From Elusimicrobiota bacterium (GTDB lineage: Bacteria > Elusimicrobiota > Endomicrobiia > Endomicrobiales > Endomicrobiaceae), in assembly GCA_017528425.1 (NCBI GenBank), contig JAFXOV010000031.1:1-64000 (forward strand): a DNA stretch of 64,000 nt. The letters run 5' to 3'. The number at the start of each line of letters is the position of its first letter. The stretch's first letter is position 1. Made by a program: the position numbers and the translations under genes. The notes under the pieces are model-generated. The model saw nothing but the letters and a program-made list of their open reading frames with translations. It had not been told where the DNA came from and did no database searches. Below, piece by piece: positions 44,470 through 59,400 of this stretch.

Positions 44470-47400
44470 CTTCCTATGGCAGAAAACACAAACAAAAAAT
44501 ATGAAGATGTCTTTAATAAAACAGATTGTATAAGCAACGAATACGGGAAAATAACATCGAGTAAAGATAGTAACAGTAATATAACCGTAATAAATATACA
44601 AGATTTACATTGCCATCCTCAAACACAAAGAAATATATCAAAAATAATTGCTCAGATTGCCGATAAATATAATTTAAAGAAAGTCTATGTCGAAGGCGGA
44701 TACGGTGATATAGATGTAAGTTGGTTAAATTCAATAAAAGATGAAAATATAAGAAAGCAGGTAATAGAAAAATTATTGAATGAAGGAATGCTTACCGGAA
44801 GTGAATATTATAAATTAACAAGTAATAACGATAAAGTTGAGTTAAAAGGTATAGATGAAGAAAGTATCCATAAAGACAATGTAAAAAGGTTGTCCTGGAT
44901 AATATCCCAACAAAACAAATACAGAAAAATCACGGAAAGAGTGAATAAAGAAATAGAAATATTGGAAAACATACATATAAACGACAGAAACAAAAGATTC
45001 AGTAAAAGTATAGAGGAATATTCTTTAAATAAAATAGACAGCAAAAAATTTTACAAACAACTTATAAAGTATGTTAGAGATATAAATACAAATCCCGAAA
45101 AGTATAACAATATAACAGCAATAAGGTTGGAAGATTATCCTAATATCACTAAATTTATGACATTAAGAAAAGTGTCAAAGGATATAAATATAAAACAAGT
45201 AACTCAACAGTTACAAATAATAGTAAACGAATTTAAAAACAGATTGCCGTATGAAATATATACAAGATTTTTAAAAGAAACCGAGAATTTAAGTAACAGT
45301 CAGAAAGTTTTGGAATTAATAACATTATTGTGTGATAAAGAAAATATTAACTTGGAGAAATATAAAGCATTAAATGATTTTTTACAAACCAACTCCATAA
45401 CAAAAAAATTAAATCCTATAGAATTGGTTCAGGAAGAAAGACAATTAGTAACAGAAATAAGAAAAGCTCTTTCATACAATGACGAAGAGTATGAAATAAC
45501 ATTCCTGTCTGATTTCAATAAATATTTTCAAGATTATTTGGAATATAAATTGACGGATGCAAGTTGGAAATATTTTGAAAAACATTATTCGGAATTCAGA
45601 CAAACATACGGGAAATATGCAACCATAGACAGAATAAAAGAAATAGAAGATGATTTTGTCGAAATAAATAAATATTACGATATAAACGATCAAAGAAATA
45701 ATATCTTCGTAAAAAATTTGCTGAAAGGCGAAAAAATACATTTGACGTCAACCGATAAACTAAGACAAGAAGATGAGATGTTAAAAGCTTCGAAAGATGT
45801 AATAATTGCCGTAACCGGAGGTTTCCACAGCAGCGAATTGGAACAATTGTTGGCAAAAAACGACGTAAATACCATAGTAATAACTCCCAAGATATATGAA
45901 GATATAAAACAGGCAAACGATAAATATATCGAACTTATAGGCTTGCAGAGCAGAGTAAAAAGTCAGGCTTTATCATATACTATTTTATCGTCGGTAACTG
46001 ATGTTGATAAACAGAAAATACTGGTGTCTGTAGTAAAAGATATTTTTGGCGGAAACGAAGAAAAAATAAAAGAAGTTTTGGGAAAAGATGTAGATTTAAG
46101 TCTGTCATATGAAGAACAAAATATAAACGCAAAAGAAAAAAATGAAATAAGAAATATAATAGAAACCGCAATAGATCGGGTTTTAGCTGTCATTCCTCAA
46201 CAGGGTATGAAAGATGTTTTTGTTCCGAATATAGACGATATAATGTTGAATATGGCGGAACAATTGGTTAGACATGGCTTTTATTTTAGCGAAGGAATGA
46301 TATTTGACATAGAAAACTCAAATTTAAAAGGACAAAATTTAAGAGGAATACCTGCGGAAATTTATTCAAGAATGTTGCCGAGTTTACAGAAAGCTTTATT
46401 TAAAGTTTCCGTACAAGAAAATTTTGAGCCGAATGAAGAAAATCAAGGACTAAAACAATCCGATGATGCACTGAAAAAACAATTCTCGATTTTTGCTCCT
46501 TTATCCGACAGTAATAAAGTGTTTAATACATTGTCTAAAATACCTCATATTTGGGAAGAAATAGCGTTTAGAGTAATTCCCGTAAGTCTTGCTGTTCTTT
46601 CCATGTCTTTTCCTGCAATATCTTTTTTAAGTATTCCGATGGGCTTAATATTTTTCACGATATGTCAAAACCAATTTATAAAAGCACACAATATAAGTAC
46701 ATGGATAAAGGAAAATAATTTAGATTGGAAAACTTCGGATATTCTGCTGGCAACTTTATTTAATATTTTCCCTGATAAAGATTCAAAAGAGAAATTTAAT
46801 ACTGATGCAAAAAAAGCAGAAATTAGATCCCAAACAAGATCAAGGTTTTTGCCGACGATTTTATTGTCCGTTCCGTATTTATATTCCATGCTTTTCGCAC
46901 CGAGTATTGCTGTGGTCGGATTAGCTGCTGTTACAGGTGCTTTTGTTCATAAGTATTTGAATTTAATATTAAAAAATAAATTGAATATATTTGACGAGAT
47001 AGGTATAGTTACTATGTCGCCCGATGATGATTTTAAAATAGATTCAAATTATACCGTTTCGTTGAAAAACAGTGATGATGCACAAAAATTGTTTTTGGTA
47101 TTAAACGGCAGAAAACTCTCTAAAGAAGAAGCCGAAATTTTGACAGACATTATTTTAAGTAATGTTGAGCAATATGGATATTTTATAGGCCTTTTACAGC
47201 AAATAAGAAACAGGTTTATAGGAAATGCTGAATTGTTAGTTGAAACTCTTGCCGAGAGAATTGATATAACAAACACTAATCAACTTAATCTTTTTAAAGC
47301 AATCTCCGAAAATTTGATTTTGAAATGGAAAACTGTTTTGCCTGCACTTTTTAGAAGGTTGGATTTAAACAATGATGCAAATGTCTCATTGATAAAATAT

Positions 47401-50400
47401 TTTATATCCAAAAACCCGTACAATTCCGAGTTAAGTACCATAATAGTGGAAAAAGCCGATTTTAAGAACAAAAATCATTTGGTTATATTAAATGATTTAA
47501 AAAGTATTAATGACGATGTCTTGTCCGCATTGATGAATAAAGCAGATATTAAAAATATAGAACATGTAAACTTGATATTAAATTCATTATTGAAAGCAAG
47601 TTACTTGTTTTCTTTTCAAAAAGTTTTGTCCGATATAATGAAAGAAATTAATTTGTCCGATAAGCAAACATTAGAAGTCTTTTCTGCCTTTATGAGAAAC
47701 AACGGACATATTTTGGACGACAATAATATTAAATTACTCATACAAAAAATAAGTTTTGAAGCAGATGAACAGATTGAATTATTAGAGTCTGTTTTAAAGA
47801 AAAATACTGCTAATATTGACCTTGTTTTTGATATTTTGCTCACTAACAATATTAATCTCAATGATACAAGATACAGCAAAATATTTAAAATAATAATTGA
47901 TAAAATGTTATCTAAATACAGTTCTTATAAAGATGCAAGGAAATATTTTGACAAAAATATTTTCTTGCTTCCGGCAAATTCCGTTCAGGGAAAATATGCA
48001 TTCAGCTCATTAATAGATTTATTACACAACGAGTTAATTGCTCATCAAAACAGACACTTAAAAATAGTTAACGGTCGTATGGTTGTTAGAGTAAAAGAAG
48101 ATGGAACAGATCCTGTTCTTGATAGTATTTTCAGATTTGCACAGGATATTGAAACACGAAAAGAAATGTTTGATTCCGAGTTGAAAGCAAGATTTGATGG
48201 CTTTATGAGAGATTTGAATTTCTTAAAAGAAATGGAAAGCAGAACCTCTAAAAGATCATATACAAGAAATCGTAAAGTTACAGATTCCATAGCAGACAAT
48301 TTAACAATAGAAGAATTTTGTAAAGAAAAAGGTTTTTCTTTAATGAAACAAACACCGAATGTGTTTTTTGACAGCAGAAGATATTCTTTTACCGGAGTAT
48401 TAAATTTTATTTCCAAAAAACTTTTTGGCTTTAGACCGAGTCATCATAATCCTACATATATTATGACAACAAATACCGTAGATGCCGAAAAATTAGACGG
48501 AGTTATTTCTCAGTTTGATGCATACATGAATTTGTTGGATGAAAACTTGTATATATTGAATAAAATTGACGGCTTAACCGCTTTTGATTCTCAATTTGAT
48601 GATGTGGTAAATCATATAATTTTAATGATAGATTACTTGGAACAAATTAGTTATCATGGAATTTCTTCATTTAGAATGTCTTTGAAAAATATATTGGAAG
48701 AAATTAAAAATAATAATACTACAATTGCGGAACAAAAAAAGATTATAGAATCTCAATCAGGTAATTTAATTAAAAATATACTGACAATAAATACTCTTGT
48801 TAACAGAATCCATCAACAGGCAAATATGTCATTTGTAATGACAGTAATGAGTTCTTTGAGTGATTATGAAAATGCCGGTTACAATACGTTGGTTTCAAAA
48901 AACGATAACTTAATATCCGTATATAATTTGTCATCGAATGATATATCGCCGCAAGTGGAAAAGTTTTTATCCGATTTGGCGGAAAACCCCGATTTTTCAA
49001 CGGATGTAAAAACTCCGATTTTTGTAAAAGATAATATTGTGTTGTGGGTGGCAAGTTTAGGTGTACATTCCGTAAGAATCCTTATAGATTTTAATGAAGA
49101 AACGAAATCGATTCTTGTAGATTTTCACGAAGGAGCAATAGGCGATGGAAACACTACCAGAATAAAAATGCTTGATGACATTTTAACAAGTATGGGCTTT
49201 AAAGTTGAAAAATCTATTCAGGAGTTTGAATCAAGACGATTACCGGACGGAATTGTTGCCAAATTAAATAAAGATGTCGGATTAACAAACAATATGGACT
49301 TTAGTAATGCGGCAAAACAGGCTTTAATTCTTTTTAACAATTCTGCTTCTTTGAATAATCTTATAAGTAACAAATTTCAAATGAAACATAATATTGATGT
49401 TGCAAAACTTGCGATAATGGATATATATTCAAGATACTATGCATTGAGTTATATAAGAAGCAATTTCGTTAGAACAAGACTTAATACCAGAAGGAATCTT
49501 AATAAAATTTTAAAATCTTTAGAGTTACCTTTAATTCCGAGAAAAGAGCAGGGTTTTTGGACGTTTTTGAAAATAGGAAGAATAACAGTAGGCTTTATAA
49601 AAACATACGGTCAAAATACGATAGATAAATATGTAAATAAACCTATAGAACAAGCATTTGCCACGGGATATTTGAAGATAAACGATAAAGGTGAATTGGA
49701 AAGAAATAAGGATTATAATCCTATAGCGAGTATGAGTGATAAAATGAAAGATATTCTTGAAAGTGAAGTCGGACAAGCGGAAGAGATTGATATGTTGGAT
49801 CAGGGTGCACTGGTATCGCAAATGCCCGAGGGGGAAATGAATTTTAAAACAGTCGGTCAAATAGGCGGATATGTTTTAAAAACGGGATATATAAAGTTGA
49901 ACAATGGAAGATTGGATGAAAACACTAAAGGGGAATTTTTAGCGGTAACAACTTTAACCGATAAGAACGGAATAATAAGGTATACTTCAAGTGAAATTGC
50001 AGGATATCCCGAAAATATGAACACAGAATCCGGAAGAATGAAATTGAATTCACAACAATTGGAACAAATACTTAAAACAGAAAGATATGACATAAGTTCT
50101 GCAGAAAAGTTAACAAACTCAGAACTTTTAAATTACAGGTCAAAAATACAAGAAACAATAATCAAAGGTGATGCTCCGGTTGCTTACGGAACAATGATTT
50201 CGTCACCGAAAGAACAAAAAAATACTGTATTTGCAAGATTAGGCGAAAATACTAGAGAAACAAGTTTATATATTGATAAATATGCAAGTCCCGAAAATGT
50301 GACGGAAGCATCTCAATACGATGTGTCATTATTTGCCGGTGGTTCGTATTCAAGCCATGCCGGAATAGTTTTAAGAGAATACGGAAAAACAGCCATGATA

Positions 50401-53400
50401 GTAAACGATTCTCAAATGGTTGATAAAAAGATGAGAATAAAGTTTTATCAACCTAAAGGAGCTGTCGTTCATACCGGAAACTTGGAAACTTTAGAGACGG
50501 AAGAACATGAAATAGAATTAGAACCCAACGATATCGTATTAATAGATATACGCAATAATAAAATGATATTGTTTGAAAGTAAAATGTTTAAGAAGAGAAA
50601 AGTCGGGAATATTTTATTTGAATTACAGAGATATATAGATAAACAAAATGTTGAGAAAGTAAAAGATTTTATTAATAAATATAAAAACAGTACCATAGCA
50701 GACAAGATTATAGAATACATATATTATCAATCTGCGGATAATCCGTGGCTTGAGCCTTTGTTGGATGTTGATACCGAAGCATACAGAACACAGCCTTCCG
50801 TAATAACACCCAGAACCATTGTAAAAAAAGTTTTACAAATAACGGACTTTGTTAAACATACAAGCAGAAATGCCGTATACAAATTCGGAGAAAAACAATC
50901 TCTCGATGCTTCAAAAGTCGGAACAAAATCGGCAAATCAATCAAAATTATATTTAGCTTTAGAACAATTGAAAAAAGAAACGGGAATAAAAAATGTTGCT
51001 GTTCCCGAAGGCTTGGTAATCGGTTATGACATTTTAGAAAAGTTGTTAGGTGAAAGATATTCTGAATTATATGCCGAATTGGAAGCGGTTGTCACAAACG
51101 ATTTCTATAACGAAGAGGAAAGAAATGTAAATATTCAAGATATAACGGCGGAAATAAAAATTTTAATACAAAATTTATCCGAAGAAGATATTATAAATTA
51201 TATAGGAACAGAGAATTTAGCGTTGTTTAAAAATAAACTTGCAATAGTAAGATCTTCCGGTGTGGGGGAAGATTCTCAAGAATATTCTGCAGCGGGAATT
51301 GCCGAAAGTTTCGGTTCCGTACAATATGATAATATTTCCAAAGCCGTAAAAGATACTTTGTTATCTTTCTTCTCTTCAAGAGCCATGGATTATATGGTTA
51401 AATCTTCAAATATTATAAAGCCGGCAATACTTATAGAGGAATGGTTGGAGGCTGATAAGGCCGGAATAATGATGAGCGAAGATACAAACGGTATGAGAAT
51501 AATACAAGCCGTAAACGGACAATGTGACGATGTTGTTTCCGGAAGGAAAACTCCATATACTTTTACGATAGATATAAAAAGCGGGACAAAAATTGACGGG
51601 AATTATACAAATGCAAAAACATTAACGAACAAACAACTTGAACAACTTACAAGAATAATGGAATGGTTGGAACAAGCAGAAGGAACTCCGGTGGATATAG
51701 AGTTTTTAATAAATAACGATGTTATTTATATCGTTCAGGTAAGACCTATAACCACATTAAAAAAACAGAGTTTAAAAGTATTGCCGAGAAGTTTGTTTAC
51801 AAGCGTTGAATCTGCTTATGAAGCTTTAAATTTAAAACAAAAAAACAGATTATCCAAAGATATAGAAACAATAAAACAAAATTTTAAACAATATAAGTAT
51901 AATGAATCCGAAATTGAAGGTTTGTTAAGGGATTTTGTTAAAGCGGAAAAGAAATTTTTGGATGCAGATAATAAAAATTATAATGTTGATTTAACTTCTC
52001 TTATAAAAAGCAGAGAAGATTTGGTCAGAATAACAACCTTAATAAAAGAATTATTGAGATTGAAAATAACTAAATTGGAAACAGAAAACGAAATGTTGGG
52101 ATTAAAAATATTTTTGAATCCCTCTTTCAATCGTATTATAAACAGAGAATTAGAAGATTTCTTCGATAAAGGAATATCATTTGTTCAAAAGTATTATATA
52201 GCATTGTCGATATCAAGGTTTTTAGGCGGTATTGTTGATATAAGTAAATCGGATTATGATGCTGATCAATTTAATGATATCGTTAAAGTTGCTACGGGAA
52301 TGTATATAGCAGCTTTGGAAGATCAAAAGGATAGAGTTGTGGCCGATAAAAATACAAGGTTTATTTCTCTTGCTGCGGTCTCAAGTTATGATCAACCTTT
52401 TGAAGATTCCGGACTTAAAAAATTATTGGAAGTGATGGGTATACCTTACGATTCGGATAAGGTTTCACTTATTAATGCGGATTTTGTTCCCGCAACAGAT
52501 GCAAAGAGTGAATTTTTAAGACAAATAGCCGCACTACAATCCGAAGAATCTGTTTTCATTTCTTTTGACGGACACGGATTTCCGGATTCCCTTGAAGTAG
52601 GATTTAATGCCGATATATCGAGTGAAGAATTTGCAAAAGCTTTAATTCAAGCATATAACAACGGAATGGACTTAAGTAAAATAACAATTAATTTAAGTTC
52701 ATGTTTTTCGTGGTATTTTGCAGACAACATTTATGATGCTTTAAATAAAGAATTCGACAGGTTGGAACAAAAAGGTAATGTGGTTAGCAGACAATTCCCT
52801 GTAATTTGGGCTTCTGCGGGACATGAAACAGTATATGGTTATTCTACATACTATAGGGATAACGATAAGTTAACTCCGATGAGTAACGAGTGGAACGGCT
52901 TGTTGACTTCGATATCACAATCCAACCCTGAAAATATAACCATCAAAAATCTTTTACAGGCAATGACTGTTGTGGGATATTCTAATCCCACATTGTTTGT
53001 ACACAGTGATTTTGTTCAAAAGGTTATTGAAAGCGGAACGGAACAAATACTCGAAATAGACAGCAGAAATAAAACATTTGAACAATCTTTAACGATAGGA
53101 GAAAGATTTAAACAACTTTTTAAAGCAAAAAAATTACATAATAATCATATTAACTTTTTTGAATTATCAATCTTTGCTCCGTTAAAAGATGAAAACAAAC
53201 TTTTTAATATATTGGATAAGACAGCACATATATGGGAAGAAATATTTTTTAGAACACTTCCTATAGCTTTAACCCTTTTACCTGTAACATCGTTCATATC
53301 TGTTCCGTTGACTTTGATTTTGTTTTCACTTTTACAAATACAGTTTGTAAGAGCACATAATATAACTTTATGGATAAAACACAATCAACTCGATTGGTCA

Positions 53401-56400
53401 ACAGGTGAAATTTTAAAAGCGGTATTGTTTAATGTTTTTCCTTCGGAAGAATCTAAACATTTGTTCAATTTCGATCAAAAAATGTCTCTTGAAGAACAAA
53501 CTAAGGGAAGAATTTTATCTGCGATAGGATTATCTGTTCCGTATTTAGCTTCGTTATGGCTTAATGCAAATATTCCTGTTATAATTTTAGCTTCTGTTAT
53601 AGGTATTGTCGTTCATAAGGTTTTAAATTATTTTTCAAAAGACAAAAAAGAGTCGAAAGAATACGAAGATTTCTTTGCAAAATTTTTGGATGATACCGAT
53701 ACTCCTTTACCGTCTTTGCAACAATTTTTAGCAGACAAAGAATTCATTGATTTGAGAGATGAACAACAAAGACAAGAATTAGTTGAAATTTTGGACAGAC
53801 TTGAATTATCCGAAGAAGAAACTTCGGAACTGGCAAAAAAAATAGATTTAAATGATATAAATCAATATACATATTTATTGAAGACTTTTTCGGAACAGAA
53901 AGGTTCTTTAGCAAATAACAGAATGCAGATAATTACCAATTTAGTTCAAAATGCCGATATCAACAATAAAACTCACTTTGAATTTATTCGTAAACTTTTG
54001 TCGGAAAATCAATATTATCGTGTTGATTTAGATACATTATACATACTATTGGAGAAATTAGATTTTAGCAATATTGATCATGTTATGTTGTTAACCGATT
54101 TCTTAAAGTCACAAACATATGACAATAGTTTACAAAATATTGCTTTTAACAGTGCTGTTGCGGAAAAACTTGATGTTAATGATCTTAACCAATTAAAGAT
54201 GTTGGAGCTGTTTTCCGATATAAATGACAGTGCTTTATCTTATTTGGTGTCAAATTTTGATTTTACCGTAAAGAAGAACCTGCAACCTTTCTTTACAAAA
54301 ATTGCGAAATACAATGTTTTACATAAAGGGAAAATACTGGATTTAATACTTGCCAAGTTGAATTTGAAAAATCCTTACGAGTTTAAAATGTTGTTTGGCC
54401 TTGTGAAAAAGGAAGAATCTCTTAATCCTTTTGTTGTAGAGAAAATTTTCAAAGCATTGGATTTTACCGATAGAGACCATTTGGAATTGGTGAAAAATAT
54501 AGTAAATAAAGAAAATGTGGAAGTGTCCGTCCTTGATTTGTTTGCGCAGTATTTTAATATGGGAAATACTAATCATGTGAATATATTAAGAGAATTGTGT
54601 AAAAATATATTTGAAAAAAATCAAAGAGACTCGCATATTGTTTTATACAGAAAAGTAAAAGAAAAATTTGATGAGTTGAATATTGCCGATATGAGCGATA
54701 AAGATAAATATATCTTTCAATTCTTTGCAAACGAGTTGATGATAAGCATGCAGGAATTATTGACGGATATACAGAACGATTATATCGAAGCTAAAGATGA
54801 TAAAATGATAATAGCTTTGATCGGACCTCAACAATTTGATGCAATAATCTATATGATAATTATTTTGACGAGCTTTGAAAGTATATTGTCAAAAGAAACA
54901 CTTGACAGATTTACAGGTTTAAAAGAACAAATAGCTTATTTTGAAAGAATGAGAGCGGAAGATGTAACAATAGAAGAATTTGCCGAAAAATACGGATTTA
55001 AAGTTTTGCAGGAAACACCGAATGTATATTTGAGTAGTGACAGATATCCGTTTACGAAAGTATTGAGTTTATTACCAACCGGAATTTTAAAACACAGAGT
55101 AAAAAAACTTGCACCGACATATTTTATAGAAAAAGAGGAATTGGAAAAACAAAGTTTAAAAAACATATTGAACAAATTTGATTCTTATATGAAACTTCTC
55201 GATGAAAATATGAATGTGTTATATAAATTTATGGGCTTAACCGCTTTTGATTCCCAGTTTGATGATGTTATAAAACACATAAATTTAATGATAGATTATT
55301 TAGCTGCTTTTAATACTTCGGATGCAAATTATTTTAGAAAAGTATTAAGAGATATTTTGAATGAAATAAAAGCCGGTAAAACGACAGTTGCCGAACAGAA
55401 AGCTTTCTCAACGGGCAGAGGTAAAACCGTTAGTGATATTACAACGATACATCGGCTTATTAACCGTATTCATCAACAGGCAAATATTGATTTTGTTATG
55501 GCTATAAGACACAGCGCTCGTTCATCTGCGAATAAAGTTCAAAATGTGTTTGTCACAAAGGGTGACAGAACAATAAAAGCTTATAACCTGTCGGAAAACA
55601 AAATACATCCGAATATTGAAAGATTGTTATCTTTATTGGCGGAAAACCCCGATTTCTTGATCAGAAGAGATTCTCAAATATTTATTAAAGACAATATATT
55701 TTTATGGAACGGATTGTTAGGTGATCATTCGGCAAGAGTTTTAATTGATTTTAACAGAGAAAATGAAAATATATTTATAGATTTTACGGAAGCTGACAAC
55801 AATTCTGCAAAAAGTCAATCAAGAATTTCAACTTTAGAAAGAATGTTAAACAATTTTGGGTTTATCGCAAAATCATATAACAACAAAGCTAATTTGACTG
55901 CAACCGTAAGTAAAGACTCCGGTATAACAAACGATACGGATATTTGCGAAATGGCACAAAAAGCTATGGCTCTTTTAAGCAAAGCTACTTCTTTATACGG
56001 GAAAAATACCCCTATAGAGATAATGGAACCTGCAGTTAATGATATCAATTTCTTCAATAATATTTTGGACTATTTACAATTGCCTTTAATTCCAAATGAA
56101 GAAGCAAGTTTAAGAGTTAAAAAGATATTTTTGCTTAAAAGAAAAAAATATACACTCAGTCAACAAACAATAGATAAATATGTAAATAAACCGATAGAAC
56201 AAGCATTTGCCACAGGATATTTGAAAATAAACGATAGAGGTGAATTGGAAAGAAATAAGGCATATAATCCGATATTAACGATAAAAAATAAATTAAAAGA
56301 TATGCTCGATACAGATTTGGGACAAACGCAAGAAACGGATATGTTAAATCAAGGAGCAATAATATCTCAAATACCCGAACAAGAGATGAATTTTACCAGT

Positions 56401-59400
56401 GTCGGTCAAATAGGCGGATATGTTATAAAGACCGGATATATGAAGTTAAGAGACGGAAGACTTAATAAAAACAGAGGAGAATTTTTAGCGGTAACTACAT
56501 TGACCGATAAGAACGGAATAATAAGATACAGTTCAAGCGAACTTGTCGGATTTGCGGATAATATGAATAATGAAACCAGCAGAGTAAATTTAAATGCCCG
56601 ACAATTAAAATTAATATTGGAACAGGAAAACTATCCGATAAATCTTGCGGAAAAATTTACAAACGGAGAACTTTTAACATACAGAAACAGATTAAAGGAA
56701 AATATAGTAAGTACAACAACACCGACAGCATACGGAACAATGATATCAACATCCGAAGGCTTAAGAAGTGTTTTGGGAATTGTAAACGGTGAATCTGACA
56801 GTAAAGGTTTATATGTTGATAAATATGCAAGTCCGGATAATGTTACGGAAGCAGCTCAATATGATGCGTCATTATTTACGGGCGGTTCATATTCAAGTCA
56901 TGCAGGAATCATCTTGAGAGAATACGGAAAAACAGCCATGATAGTAAATGATTCTCAAATGGTTGGCGGTGCGTTTAGAATAAAGGTTTATCAACCTAAA
57001 GGAAATGTAGATAATGACGGAATATTTGAAACACAAGAATTGCAGGAAAGTGAAATAGAGTTAGGCCCCAATGATATAGTGTTAATAGACAGTAAAGACA
57101 ATAAGATGATGTTGTTCGAACAAAAAGTATTTAAGAAGGGTAAAACAGGAAATATTTTGTTTGAATTACAGGAATATATAGATGGTCAAGATGCGGATAA
57201 AGTAAAAGAATTTATTAATAAATACAAAGATAGTACCATAGTAGACAAAATTATAGAGTATATATACTATCAGTCTGCAGATAACGTATGGCTTAATGAT
57301 ATATTGTCCGATTACGATAAAAAAGGTATAAGTGCTGTTGATTCTGCCGGTAAAGCAGAAAGAATTATCAATAAAATTCAATTAAACTTCAATTGGTTTT
57401 TACCTCATTCCGATAGTGCCAATGTATACAGGTTCGGAGAAAAAGAATCTCTTGATGCTTCAAAAGTCGGAACAAAATCCGCAAACCAATCCAAATTATA
57501 TTTAGCAGTAGAACAATTAAAAAAAGAAACCGGTATAGATGATGTAAGAGTTCCAAACGGTTTTGCGATAGATTATACAATCTTGGAAGATTTATTGGGG
57601 CAGGAATATGTAAATCTGTATTCTCAGTTTAGCTCTATTGTAAGAAAGAAAAACAAAACCGAACAGGATTTACAAAACCTTGATGAAATAAAAGCCCGAA
57701 TAGTTACACTTATAAACGGTATCAGTAATAACAAAATAAAAGATTATATCGGTAAAAGAAATTTAAAAACTCTAAAAGATAAAGTATCCATAGTAAGATC
57801 ATCCGGAGTGGGAGAAGACGGAAAATCGTATTCCGCTGCCGGTATAGCCGAAAGTTACGGAGAAGTTGAAGCCGATAATATTCCTCGTGCTATAAGAGAT
57901 GTTTTATCGTCTTTCTTCTCGGATAGAGCAACCGAATATATGGCAAAATCCGGACATATTATAAAACCTGCCGTTCTTATAGAAGAATGGGTTGATTCCG
58001 ATAAAGCAGGAATTATAATGAGCGAAAATTCCGAAGGAAAAGGAATTATTCAGGTTGTAAACGGAATCGGAGAAGATATCGTTTCGGGGAGAAAGACTCC
58101 GTATACTTTTGTAACAGATATTGAAACCGGAGAAAAAATCGACGGTAATTATACCGGTGAAGAATCTTTATCTTCAGCTATGGTTTCAAAACTAACCAAA
58201 GTAACAAAATGGTTGGAACAAGTAGAAGGTGTACCGGTAGATATAGAATTTTTAATAAAAGGCAATATTATTTATATTGTTCAAGTAAGACCTATAACGA
58301 CACTTGATGATTATACCGAAGAAACAGAAGTTGAAACCGAACAACAAGAGGAACAGGAAGAACAGCCCGGACCGGCAGATGAAATTGCCGATGATGCAGC
58401 TTTTGATGTTTCCGATGAAGATTTTTTCCTTGGAGATTTTACTCCGTTTAGAACCGGTAAAACAGCGGATGCAAAAAAATCAAAATCCGCAGCCAAAAAG
58501 ATAAAAGGGAAAAAAGGTAAGAAGAAAAGAAATATAAAATCCGCCAAAACAATAACTGGGGTTCATACCGGTGATCATTTAATTAATGACGATATTCGTC
58601 AACCGGTAGGACGTTCACAGAGAGATGTTATAGAAAGTAACAAAAAATTGGCACACTCGAAAGATCCTTCAGACAGTTCTTTAAATTTGAATACAGATCA
58701 AATAAAAACTGTACTTATGAGTTTTGGCTTATCAAAAGAAGAAGTGGAAAATATTGATTTCAGTGAAGGTTTGCCTGATGATGTTGTTTCATTATTAAAA
58801 AATACAAATTCGCAGGTTACGGGAACAACTATAGACCCAACGAAGAAATTAATGGATAATTTAAGAGAACATCCGATATTGTTCTCCTTGGCTATAGAAA
58901 CTTTTCTGAGAGTTTATGAAAAGGCTCTCGGCGGTTCCAATGCAACATTCGGAGATCTTTTGTCATTTATAGAACAGAGATATTCAAAAAGACTTTATGA
59001 AGCAACGTGTACGGATTTAAGAGGCTTTTTTGGAGAATACTATGTTGCCAACACCTTGATTGCAGGTATTATCCCCGATAAAAGAGCCGGCCCTATAATA
59101 ATAAGACCTATGTTACCTACCGACGGAAGCATAATGGGATATGATGTTTATAGTCCTGTAAACGGTGATAAATATCAAGTCAAAACGGGCGGAAGCGAAA
59201 TTGTTCATAAACATTTCGGTAAATATTGGTTTAATCTGTTGGATGTTGTAAAAGGAATTTGTGCTATTCCGGTAATAACCACAAAAAATGTGAAAGAAAA
59301 CAGTTTCAGAAACGATGACAGAGTTCAAGCTATGGATGTTACTACGGAAACAGTAACAAAATTTGCTCACGAATTTGTAGCTGCTTTACACGGAATTGCT

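Larger units (their letters stand above)
46480..51770 (+). repeat. Tandem block A of the giant gene
   Basis: First copy of a unit made of CPBP module, helical region, conserved middle, phosphohistidine domain and ATP-grasp. Most is diverged from block B (53160-58311), but short parts are nearly identical in DNA: 49621-49711 matches 56170-56260 at 87 of 91 bases, and 50374-50422 matches 56917-56965 at 48 of 49. The copies are offset by 6,543-6,681 bases. Confidence 0.9.

Noticed and set aside
58304-58504. Plus-strand 66-codon open frame inside the giant gene
   Set aside because: It is in a different frame over the acidic/basic low-complexity linker; its Met/Lys/Pro-rich product is a by-product of repeated GAA and AAA codons.
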